Origin: Verrucomicrobiales bacterium
Lineage (GTDB): Bacteria; Verrucomicrobiota; Verrucomicrobiia; Verrucomicrobiales; Verrucomicrobiaceae
Reading direction: 5' to 3'
NCBI GenBank assembly: GCA_003453085.1
Contig: DMMK01000108.1
Span: 1-6,961 of the forward strand
DNA length: 6,961 nt
The translations under genes and the position numbers were made by a program. The notes beneath the pieces were generated by a model. It saw only the letters and a list, made by a program, of their open reading frames with translations. It was not told the DNA's origin and did not search any database. The first letter of the stretch is position 1; each line of letters starts with the position of its first letter. This document shows, one piece after another, positions 1-6,080 of the stretch.

Positions 1-987
1 GTCGGCCACGTCCTCGAACTCCTGCCAGTGCTTGATGCTCACGCCACGGCGGGTCTGCTCTTCGTACAGGAAGGCTTCGACCAGCAGCGAGGTCGCCAGG
101 ATCTTGTTGCGCGGGCTGTACAGCAGGTTGGCGCGTGGCACATGCGTGGAGCACACAGGCTTGCACTTGCCGCAGCGCAGGCAGTCCTTGACGCTGTCGG
201 CAATCGCGCCGATGTCGCTCTGCTGCATGATCAGCGACTCGTGGCCCATCAGCCCGAAGCTGGGCGTGTAGGCATTCGTCAAATCGGCGTGCATCAACGC
301 AGCGTTTGAAGCATTCGAAGCATTTTTGGCCTGCAGCGCTTGTCCATCAATCGCTGGCAGCTCCTGATTTCGGAGCAACTTACCTTTGTTGAAACGACCT
401 TCCGGGTCCACCTTGCGCTTGTACTCGGCAAAGGGGCGCAGCTCTTCGTCGGTCAGAAACTCCAGCTTGGTGATGCCAATGCCGTGTTCGCCCGAGATCA
501 CGCCGTCCAGGCTGCGCGCCAGCACCATGATGCGCGCCACGGCCTCGTGCGCGGTCTGCAGCATCTCATAGTCGTCGCTGTTGACGGGCAGGTTGGTGTG
601 CACATTGCCGTCGCCCGCATGCATGTGCAGCGCCACCCACACCCGGCCCTTGAGCACGCGCTTGTGGATGGCCACAGCCTCGTCCAGGATGGGCTTGAAC
701 GCCGCGCCGGTGAAGATGCCTTGAGCGGCATGGGGCAGGTTGCCTGTCATCATGCTGACTCGCGCCGGAACGCAATACGCCGCCATGTAGACGCTGTGGA
801 AGCGGACTCCCTTGGCCGCCAGCGCATCGATGTTCGGTGTCTTCACCCAAGGGTAGGCCTGCGGATAACAGCTGACTGCACGCACGCTCAGATCATCTGC
901 AAAGATGTAAAGTACGTTAGGTCGAGGTTTTGGAGCCGCGAAGAGAACGGGCGCCAAAAAAAGAAAAATAAGGAGAAGGAGGTTCAT
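1..987 (-). CDS. Chimeric ORF: sulfatase N-terminus joined in frame to C-terminal part of a FAD-linked oxidase/Fe-S protein (partial)
   Basis: The frame is open for 329 codons from ATG at 987 to the left edge, with no stop seen. Residues 1-18 are a signal peptide (hydrophobic run, then FAA). Residues 22-90 are a type I sulfatase N-terminus: RPNVLYIFADDL with metal-binding Asp31/Asp32, TPNIDALAAKGVRF at 50-63, and the formylglycine motif C72-V-P-A-R76 followed by TG. From about residue 91 the protein becomes an FAD-linked oxidase C-terminal domain: IFTGAAFKPIL, HMHAGDGNVH at 121-130, SGEHGIG at 165-171, and DPEGRFNKGKLL at 194-205. A Fe-S motif CxxCxxCxxxC follows at C269, C272, C275 and C279. 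The second part resembles large D-lactate-dehydrogenase-like (DUF3683-type) proteins of Comamonadaceae and other Burkholderiales. Each domain is cut in its middle, so neither activity is expected. An assembly chimera is more likely than a real fusion. The sulfatase start lies 48 bases after the preceding sulfatase stop, as expected for an operon. Confidence 0.85.
   Translation of the reverse strand, partial: MNLLLLIFLFLAPVLFAAPKPRPNVLYIFADDLSVRAVSCYPQAYPWVKTPNIDALAAKGVRFHSVYMAAYCVPARVSMMTGNLPHAAQGIFTGAAFKPILDEAVAIHKRVLKGRVWVALHMHAGDGNVHTNLPVNSDDYEMLQTAHEAVARIMVLARSLDGVISGEHGIGITKLEFLTDEELRPFAEYKRKVDPEGRFNKGKLLRNQELPAIDGQALQAKNASNASNAALMHADLTNAYTPSFGLMGHESLIMQQSDIGAIADSVKDCLRCGKCKPVCSTHVPRANLLYSPRNKILATSLLVEAFLYEEQTRRGVSIKHWQEFEDVAD
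712..735. other. Junction between sulfatase B and FAD-linked oxidase sequence
   Basis: Within these bases the minus-strand translation changes from sulfatase (TGNLPHAAQ) to oxidase (IFTGAAFKPIL) without a change of frame. The left side is rich in G and C at third codon positions; by hand count bases 601-660 hold 42 G/C of 60, while 5281-5340 in the lyase gene hold 32 of 60. No insertion sequence, terminal repeat, tRNA or integrase is visible at the boundary. The exact crossover base cannot be fixed without the two parent sequences. Confidence 0.7.
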
Positions 988-1035
988 GATATCCAGGTCG
1001 GCCGTTGTGGATTGGCGGGACAGGAATGCGAGGAA

Positions 1036-1650
1036 TTATGGCTTCGGTGGCACGATGGCCTGTAGTGCCTGTGCGAGTTGGTTCCGCATCTCCGCCAGTT
1101 TTGCCTCATGTTCCGGAGACTTGGCCAAGTTGTGCCATTCATGCGGATCGGTCTGGATGTCGTAAAGCTCTTCTTCTCCGGTGTCGTAGCGCAGATAGCG
1201 CCAATCCCGGGTGGAGAGTGAATGATTGCCAGGATCAAAGGCGGTGACGACAGCTCGGTCAGTCACTTGGTCCGGATTCATCAACAACGGGGCCAATGAT
1301 TGACCGGCGACGCCTTCTTTTTTCGCCAAGTGGCAGACTTCGATCAAGGTGGGGTACAGATCCATCAGGCTAACAGGTTCCGCGCAGACCTTTCCGCGTG
1401 CTGCTTGAAAGTTTGCCGGCGGCACGATGATGAGGGGTATGCGTGTGGATGCCCTCCAGCCTGTCCATTTGCCCCAGTGCTGCTTTTCACCCAACTGCCA
1501 GCCATGATCGCTGAACAGAATGATCCAGGTATTGTTCGCATGGGGGCTGGCTTCCAGCTTTGAAATCAGCCGTCCGATCTGCCGATCCACATAAGTGATG
1601 CAAGCGAGGTAAGCGCGTGCCGCCTGCTTCCATTGATGATGATCCGTCAC
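1036..1650 (-). CDS. Sulfatase A, C-terminal fragment (iduronate-2-sulfatase-like)
   Basis: This 204-codon frame carries the second half of a type I sulfatase and should be periplasmic when joined to its N-terminal half. It opens with QWKQAARAYLACITYVDRQIGRL (near residues 6-28), the helix that in iduronate-2-sulfatase-like proteins follows the variable middle region. The second active-site block comes next: FSDHGWQLGEKQHWGKW at about 46-62, with metal ligands D48 and H49 and active-site K56 and H58. STRIPLIIVPP, LMDLYPTL and a C-terminal ELYDIQTDPHEWHNLA segment (sulfatase C-terminal sub-domain) follow. The only start near its 5' end is GTG at 1650, overlapping the upstream stop as GTGA. There is no signal peptide, and the first catalytic half is in the other frame, so this is almost certainly the tail of a frameshifted gene, not an independent protein. 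Confidence 0.85.
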   Translation of the reverse strand: MTDHHQWKQAARAYLACITYVDRQIGRLISKLEASPHANNTWIILFSDHGWQLGEKQHWGKWTGWRASTRIPLIIVPPANFQAARGKVCAEPVSLMDLYPTLIEVCHLAKKEGVAGQSLAPLLMNPDQVTDRAVVTAFDPGNHSLSTRDWRYLRYDTGEEELYDIQTDPHEWHNLAKSPEHEAKLAEMRNQLAQALQAIVPPKP

Positions 1651-1668
1651 CAGCTTGTGGGTCCTGCC
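1647..1668 (-). other. Frameshift site splitting sulfatase A
   Basis: Read on the minus strand, the first frame gives ITAG-PTSW-stop and the second gives HKLVTDHHQW. Adding one base restores one continuous protein: either a fourth C in the CCC run at 1661-1659 (ITAGPHKLV) or a third G in the GG at 1664-1663 (ITAGTHKLV). The two frames overlap by four bases as GTGA at 1650-1647. This may be a short-homopolymer sequencing error or a true recent mutation. Termination-reinitiation at GTGA is possible but would yield two halves of one catalytic domain. Confidence 0.75.
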
Positions 1669-2567
1669 GTGATGGGATCCAAGGCAAACTTCTTTCCCGC
1701 TGCTGCGAGATCGTCCAAGTCGTTAGGCATGTGAGCAGGCAGTTTAATGGCTTCAACGGGAGGCAGGGCATCAAAGTCCTGCTGTGGAGCAAAGAGCGGA
1801 ATGTGAGGGCGGTAGTAACCTGCGCCAAGAAAGAACGGTTTAGCGCGGGGTTCTTCGAGTTTCTTCATGGCCCAGTTGGTCACTCGTGTGTCGCCCATCT
1901 CTTCATCGGCCACATCGACAGGTCCCCAGTCAAAGGATTCGCCTTCTTTCCCATCGGCATTGCGTTCGCTCGGCAGGCCGTTGAGAGGCAGCACCCAGTT
2001 GTGCCCGCCAGGGCCACCCTTGATCACGTGCCTCGGGTTTGTGCTGCCTTTACTGGGCAGTTCCTCATCCGTATACCGAGCCTGTTCCTGGGTGAAGGGG
2101 CTCCAGCGGTTTTCCGTATCGTAGTAGTCATCGAAGAATTCGGGAGAGACTGAGTGGTAAAGCTTGCCCGCACCGAGCGTTTCGTAACCCGACACAGCAA
2201 AGTGCAGCGGCATTTGCAGCGACTTGGCAGGGGCCTTGCCTCTGGTCTTTCCCCAGTTGCTGAAAACACCTGTCTGATCCGGATAGCGACCGCTGAATAG
2301 TGCGGTTCGGGACGCCAGGCAAACCGGGGCCGCGCAGTGGGCATTGGTAAACAGCACACCTTGTTCGGCCAACCGGTCCATGTTCGGTGTCCGAGCCTGC
2401 GGATGTCCTTTCATGCAGCCGATCCAGTCATTGAGATCGTCCACCGCGATAAACAGCACATTCGGGTGAGCTCTAGCTTCTTCAGCTAGAACGCTTGAGC
2501 TGGGCACAAAGACCCAGCCGATGGAGACCATGATCATGAGCTCGCTGAAAACCCTGGCAGATTTCAT
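1647..2567 (-). CDS. Sulfatase A, N-terminal fragment with formylglycine motif (iduronate-2-sulfatase-like)
   Basis: This 306-residue frame has an N-terminal signal peptide: hydrophobic residues 10-22 and likely cleavage after SVLA at 25-28. The sulfatase core follows: PNVLFIAVDDLNDW at 35-48 with metal ligands D43 and D44, TPNMDRLAEQGVLFTNAHC at 60-78, and the active-site motif C83-L-A-S-R87 followed by TALFSGRYP. Cys83 is the residue that maturation would turn into formylglycine. The usual Pro of CxPxR is Ala here. LGAGKLYH and GYYRPHIPLFAP are typical of the iduronate-2-sulfatase-like group. Translation ends early at TGA 1649-1647, and the missing half continues in the next frame. Together the pieces make about 510 residues, the usual family length. 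ATG 2567 is chosen because it gives the complete signal peptide; no strong Shine-Dalgarno sequence is visible. It begins 38 bases after the oxidoreductase stop, probably in the same transcript. Confidence 0.88.
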   Translation of the reverse strand: MKSARVFSELMIMVSIGWVFVPSSSVLAEEARAHPNVLFIAVDDLNDWIGCMKGHPQARTPNMDRLAEQGVLFTNAHCAAPVCLASRTALFSGRYPDQTGVFSNWGKTRGKAPAKSLQMPLHFAVSGYETLGAGKLYHSVSPEFFDDYYDTENRWSPFTQEQARYTDEELPSKGSTNPRHVIKGGPGGHNWVLPLNGLPSERNADGKEGESFDWGPVDVADEEMGDTRVTNWAMKKLEEPRAKPFFLGAGYYRPHIPLFAPQQDFDALPPVEAIKLPAHMPNDLDDLAAAGKKFALDPITAGPTSW

Positions 2568-2605
2568 AAGGTGAAAACAAACGAATAACCAACGTTGTAA
2601 ACGAC

Positions 2606-3937
2606 TTACATTTCCCAGCCGGGACGATATTCGCGTGTGACCATGCGGTGGGCCGCTTCGTTATTGGCAATCTTCAGCGCCTCAGCATCCCAGACCAAGT
2701 TCTCTTTGGGGAAGACCGTGGAGATGCAACCCAGCAGCACGGCTTCAGTGAGGGGAGCTGCATAGTCGAAATGGGCCGAGGGCCGCGCAGAGCCTCCTTT
2801 CAGACAGCAGTCCACGAACTCGAACCAGTGATTGCGCGGTTCCAATTTCGGATAACGGAAGCCGGTGAATTTTTCCCGGGGATAAAGCATGGGCGTGCTG
2901 GTGTGCTGGTGCAGTAGCACACCGTCTGTGCCGATGTAGATGCTGCCTTGTTCAGGAAATTTACCGGCTGGCACCAGCGCCATGATCTCGGCAGGCGGCC
3001 GCGCATCGCCGTCATACCAGGTAACTTTGAGGGTGTCTTTTTCCGTTCGGGGCGTGCCCTTGAAGGTGTATTCCACGATGCAGTCGATGGACCAGTTGAC
3101 TGCATTCACAGGGGCTGTCCCGATGGATTTGACTGCGACTGGCGCAGCCAGTTCCAGAGCACGAAACCAGCCGCTGAACATGTGGCAGCCCATGTCTCCC
3201 AGGGTGCCTGTGCCGAAGTCACGGCGCTTCCGCCATTCTTTGGGGTGGTAATAACCATCTATGTAAGGACGGTCTGTCACGGGGCCTAACCACATATTCC
3301 AGTCCAGTTCCGCAGGCACCGGATTGGCGAGGGTTGGCACCGGTTTCATGTCTCCCCATTTTTTGTGGGAAAAGGTATGCACCTCTTTGACTTTGCCGAT
3401 GCTGCCCTGATGGATGAGTTCCACCGCAAACCGCTCCGAGAAGTCGGATGAAGCCTGGATGCCCATTTGCGTCATCACACCTTTTTCGCGGGCTTTGAGC
3501 ATCAACTGGCGGCATTCGTGCAGGGTCTGGCCCAATGGTTTCTGGCCATACACATGTTTGCCCAGCTCCATGGATTTTAGGCCCATGGGAGCATGCATGT
3601 GATCGGGGGTGGAGACATTGACGGAATCAATGCCATCCCCCTCCTTCTCCAGCATTTCGCGCCAGTCCTGATAGAGCCGGGCTTTGGGAAATTGCTTCTT
3701 CACCTTGTCAAACCGGCGGGTGTCCACATCACAAATGGCCACCAGTTCCAGCATCGGATGATTCGACAAGGCTGTCATGTCTGCGGAGGACATGCCGGCA
3801 GCACCGAAGGCGGCGTGACGAAGCTTCCCGTTAGGCGAAGCAGCGCGGAGTCCGCGGGTGATGAAGGGCGCAGCAAAGAGGCTGGCCCCTGCATTTTTAA
3901 GAAAGCGACGACGGGAAAAGGTGGCGGTGTTGTTCAT
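2606..3937 (-). CDS. Tat-exported Gfo/Idh/MocA family oxidoreductase
   Basis: This 443-residue protein probably binds NAD(P) and acts on a sugar or sugar acid. A twin-arginine signal lies at the N-terminus (SRRRFLK at 8-14, then a moderately hydrophobic stretch to about residue 33), so it should be exported folded with its cofactor. The Rossmann domain starts at 40 (RHAAFGAAGM; AICDVD at 67-72). NVSTPDHMHAPM at 107-118 is the conserved dinucleotide/substrate loop. The family EKP motif appears as Q132-K133-P134, with K133 the likely catalytic lysine. GTLGDMGCHMF at 244-254 holds the D248/H252 pair that usually lies in the active site. The C-terminal half matches the form common in Verrucomicrobia and Planctomycetes. 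Its ATG overlaps the lyase stop (ATGA, 3937-3934), implying translational coupling. Some exported relatives are NAD-dependent glycosidases (GH109 type), so a hydrolytic role is possible. The substrate is unknown; a role on lyase products is inferred from context. Confidence 0.92.
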   Translation of the reverse strand: MNNTATFSRRRFLKNAGASLFAAPFITRGLRAASPNGKLRHAAFGAAGMSSADMTALSNHPMLELVAICDVDTRRFDKVKKQFPKARLYQDWREMLEKEGDGIDSVNVSTPDHMHAPMGLKSMELGKHVYGQKPLGQTLHECRQLMLKAREKGVMTQMGIQASSDFSERFAVELIHQGSIGKVKEVHTFSHKKWGDMKPVPTLANPVPAELDWNMWLGPVTDRPYIDGYYHPKEWRKRRDFGTGTLGDMGCHMFSGWFRALELAAPVAVKSIGTAPVNAVNWSIDCIVEYTFKGTPRTEKDTLKVTWYDGDARPPAEIMALVPAGKFPEQGSIYIGTDGVLLHQHTSTPMLYPREKFTGFRYPKLEPRNHWFEFVDCCLKGGSARPSAHFDYAAPLTEAVLLGCISTVFPKENLVWDAEALKIANNEAAHRMVTREYRPGWEM

Positions 3938-5979
3938 GGGATGGTGCTAGGCAAAGGATATCCAGGGTGCTGGTGTTCAGGGCTGGGCAGGGGGGTAAAA
4001 TCTTGCAGGCTAGCCTTCGCACTGCCGATTTTGACGTCGGTCACATAGACGGTTTTGCTGGCGATGGCGGTCTTTTCAGCCTCGAAGGCCTGCCGCTTTT
4101 TATCCGTGTCCGTATGCCACTCGGGGCGATAGATGCCCGTCTTCATGTAGGGCGTGTATTCCACACCGATGCTGCCATACACGTTTGGCCCAGGCTTGTC
4201 GAAAACCAGCTTCCCATCCTTCCAGATCTGCAGGAGCCCTTCAGCCCCGGGGGACCATTTGGCATGGATGATCCAAGATACCCATTGGCCTTTGCGCACA
4301 GTCTCTTCCAGGCGTTCACTGCGGCGGGTGGGGCCTTCCTGCGGAGAGCCATAGCTCTGCTTGATGAACCATCGGTCATTGCTGACCGAAATAGCAAGGT
4401 TGGGATGTGTAGGCTTCCAGTTTCCAGGAATGCCGTGCCACTGAATGACGATGTCGCTCGCCTTCGAGGGATCAAAAATCCAGTCTTCTGGAATCAAGAT
4501 GCGCGCAGCATACCAGCGTTCTTGAAAGCCCTCCTCGTGAGGCAGCGAAATCTCCGAGCGAAAGGAGTTAGGCGCACGCTTCACGACAAAACGTACGGCT
4601 TTGGCTCCATCCGCCAGACCTGGGGCATCCACCACCTGGATGCGTTCCGGTGACGGGGCAGGGAGGGCGTAGCGATCATCCTCAGAGATGTTCCAGCGAT
4701 CAACGGAGCCGCTGTGAAAATCATCCTCAAAGATCATCTTCTGGTTAGGCTCGAACACATGATGGGCGCGGATTTTCTTCGGCGCTGGCGTGGCGTCCGA
4801 ATGATCGAACAGCGTCGTCCACAGCAGAGGTTGTGTGATCGCGTTGTTACGTCGGATTTCGAAGGCTGTGGGGTCAGGTTTCAGATCCCTCCACAGTTTC
4901 AGATACTGGTCCTCGTGAAAGGCGATGCCGCTAAACAATAAAGAGGGCTGTCTTACCGGCCAGCCTTCCCAGGCATTGACATCCGGCTTCAGTGGCCAGG
5001 CCGATTTGTCCGCTAGGTAAGGATAGAGATAAGCGATGGCCTTCTCCATGCACTTGCCATCCAGAGTGGTGAAGGTCCAGAGGTTGTCAGACTCCGTGGA
5101 CAGCAACTGGCAAAGGGCTGTCATGTTATCCAACTGGAAGATCGAATAGGCGTAGGGCTTGGTGCGGCCTAGCTCTAGAGGGAAGCCGCCATCCGTGGCC
5201 ATCTGCACCGTCACAAAGACCTCTTTGAACTGGCGGCGGCACTCATGCAGCAGTTTCTTGTCCTCGGTGAGTGTGGCAAAAGCGGCGACCTGATACCAGT
5301 AGGCCACCGCATGGTTGTTCTTGGCCTTTGCTTCATTCTTGCCCTTGGAGCTGGTGACAAACCAGGATGTGTAATCCGCGAACCATTGCCGCAGACCATC
5401 GAAGATGGCGGGCTCCATTGCCTTGGAATGTCGGAGCGTCAGCACGGCCAGCGGTACCTCCACCAGATGCAGTGTATCAATCAATCCTGTGCCGCGGTCC
5501 GGAGTCGCTTTGCCCACGATAGCCTGCGCGTGGTCCAGGCTGGGGTGCATGCGTGTTTCTTCATCCAGGAAAAAGACCTTCAGCATCTCTACTGCTTTCT
5601 TCGCATAGCGTTCATCCTGAGTCAGTGAATAGGCTGCTGCCAGAGCGGAGGTCGCATCCCGCATCGCCATCAGGGTTTCACGGTGCTTGTTGAAGTTCCC
5701 TGGGTTCGACTGGCCATCCCTCATGATGTAAGGTTTGCCGTCTGGCTTGGCTGGATCCGGCCAGTAGTAGTCGCTCATGGAGAAGAACTCGTTAGGCCGC
5801 CCTTCGCTGAGAGGCGAGCGGTGCTGGGTGATGCTCAGGGGGGCCATCTTCAGCGCCTCCTTTGCAGTCGTGAGGATCCGGGATCGGTCCTGGCGTGCAG
5901 TGATCTCCTGGCCCGAGGGTTCACCCCGGACAGGCAGGACAAAGAGGAGGCCGAGGATGGCGGAGCAAAGGGTTCTCAT
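3934..5979 (-). CDS. Secreted two-domain polysaccharide lyase (alginate-lyase-like toroid plus heparin-lyase-I/glucuronan-lyase-like jelly roll)
   Basis: The 681-residue protein starts with a signal peptide (hydrophobic 8-16, likely cleavage near VRG at 17-19). Residues about 25-390 form an alginate-lyase-type alpha/alpha toroid (PF05426-like, nearest to CAZy PL5/PL38). SMSDYYWPDP lies at 67-76, the N221-N222-H223 motif matches the Asn-His pair of PL5 enzymes, and R272 with Y276/Y278 is a likely Arg/Tyr pair. After a linker at about 392-415, residues 416-665 form a jelly-roll lyase domain (PF14099-like; heparin lyase I and glucuronan lyase relatives). FRSEISLP lies at 473-480, QWHGIP at 513-518 and YMKTGIYRPEW at 611-621. 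H515, K613 and Y617 reproduce the His and the Lys-x3-Tyr spacing that I recall for Bacteroides heparinase I. Both domains would cleave uronate-containing chains by beta-elimination. ATG 5979 gives the full signal peptide. Domain assignment is from recognised motifs; the substrate is unknown. Confidence 0.88.
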   Translation of the reverse strand: MRTLCSAILGLLFVLPVRGEPSGQEITARQDRSRILTTAKEALKMAPLSITQHRSPLSEGRPNEFFSMSDYYWPDPAKPDGKPYIMRDGQSNPGNFNKHRETLMAMRDATSALAAAYSLTQDERYAKKAVEMLKVFFLDEETRMHPSLDHAQAIVGKATPDRGTGLIDTLHLVEVPLAVLTLRHSKAMEPAIFDGLRQWFADYTSWFVTSSKGKNEAKAKNNHAVAYWYQVAAFATLTEDKKLLHECRRQFKEVFVTVQMATDGGFPLELGRTKPYAYSIFQLDNMTALCQLLSTESDNLWTFTTLDGKCMEKAIAYLYPYLADKSAWPLKPDVNAWEGWPVRQPSLLFSGIAFHEDQYLKLWRDLKPDPTAFEIRRNNAITQPLLWTTLFDHSDATPAPKKIRAHHVFEPNQKMIFEDDFHSGSVDRWNISEDDRYALPAPSPERIQVVDAPGLADGAKAVRFVVKRAPNSFRSEISLPHEEGFQERWYAARILIPEDWIFDPSKASDIVIQWHGIPGNWKPTHPNLAISVSNDRWFIKQSYGSPQEGPTRRSERLEETVRKGQWVSWIIHAKWSPGAEGLLQIWKDGKLVFDKPGPNVYGSIGVEYTPYMKTGIYRPEWHTDTDKKRQAFEAEKTAIASKTVYVTDVKIGSAKASLQDFTPLPSPEHQHPGYPLPSTIP

Positions 5980-5980
5980 A

Positions 5981-5997
5981 GCGGTTGGGTTGACCGC
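5981..5997 (-). promoter_or_regulatory. Inverted repeat adjoining the lyase start codon
   Basis: GCGGT and ACCGC arms (5 base pairs, perfect) enclose a 7-base spacer and end one base before the ATG of the lyase gene. In mRNA it would fold into a small hairpin covering the ribosome-binding region, where no Shine-Dalgarno sequence is visible. It could be an operator half-site pair, a translation-modulating hairpin, or chance. The short arms keep confidence low. Confidence 0.25.
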
Positions 5998-6035
5998 AAA
6001 TGTCCTGAACTACCATTCGGTTGCACAGCTTCTCC

Positions 6036-6067
6036 AAAAAAATTTGAGCCGCTGCGTAGGAGCCGGC
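6036..6067 (-). terminator. Candidate intrinsic terminator after the FecR-type gene
   Basis: On the minus strand, 13 bases after the FecR-type stop codon, GCCGGCT (6067-6061) can pair with AGCGGC (6053-6048). This makes a six-pair stem with one bulged G and a 7-base loop. After TCAAA comes a run of seven T (6042-6036). Stem strength and the spacing to the T-run are imperfect. If real, it separates the FecR-type unit from the lyase cluster, whose promoter would then lie in about 5980-6035. I could not identify convincing -35 and -10 boxes there. Confidence 0.35.
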
Positions 6068-6080
6068 GCTGTCCTCCGGA

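Noticed and set aside
288..327. Short NASNASNA peptide repeat in the oxidase part
   Set aside because: It is a brief Ala/Ser/Asn linker between the FAD-oxidase and Fe-S parts with only two to three imperfect units, not a meaningful repeat array.
1..987. Possible novel sulfatase-dehydrogenase fusion enzyme
   Set aside because: Both domains are cut in mid-fold, the sulfatase lacks its second active-site half, and composition and apparent taxonomy change at the join. It is reported as a chimera, not as a new enzyme.
340..1065. Long plus-strand open frame of 241 codons
   Set aside because: It lies antisense to recognised protein sequence on the minus strand, has no recognisable motif, and spans the chimeric junction. 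It is a shadow frame of GC-rich coding sequence.
1036..1650. Independent small sulfatase translated from GTG by coupling
   Set aside because: It lacks the formylglycine motif, the first metal-binding aspartates and a signal peptide. These are all in the preceding frame, so it is the second half of one gene.
3967..4653. Plus-strand open frame of 228 codons
   Set aside because: It is antisense to the jelly-roll lyase domain, which has clear motifs, and shows no family features of its own.
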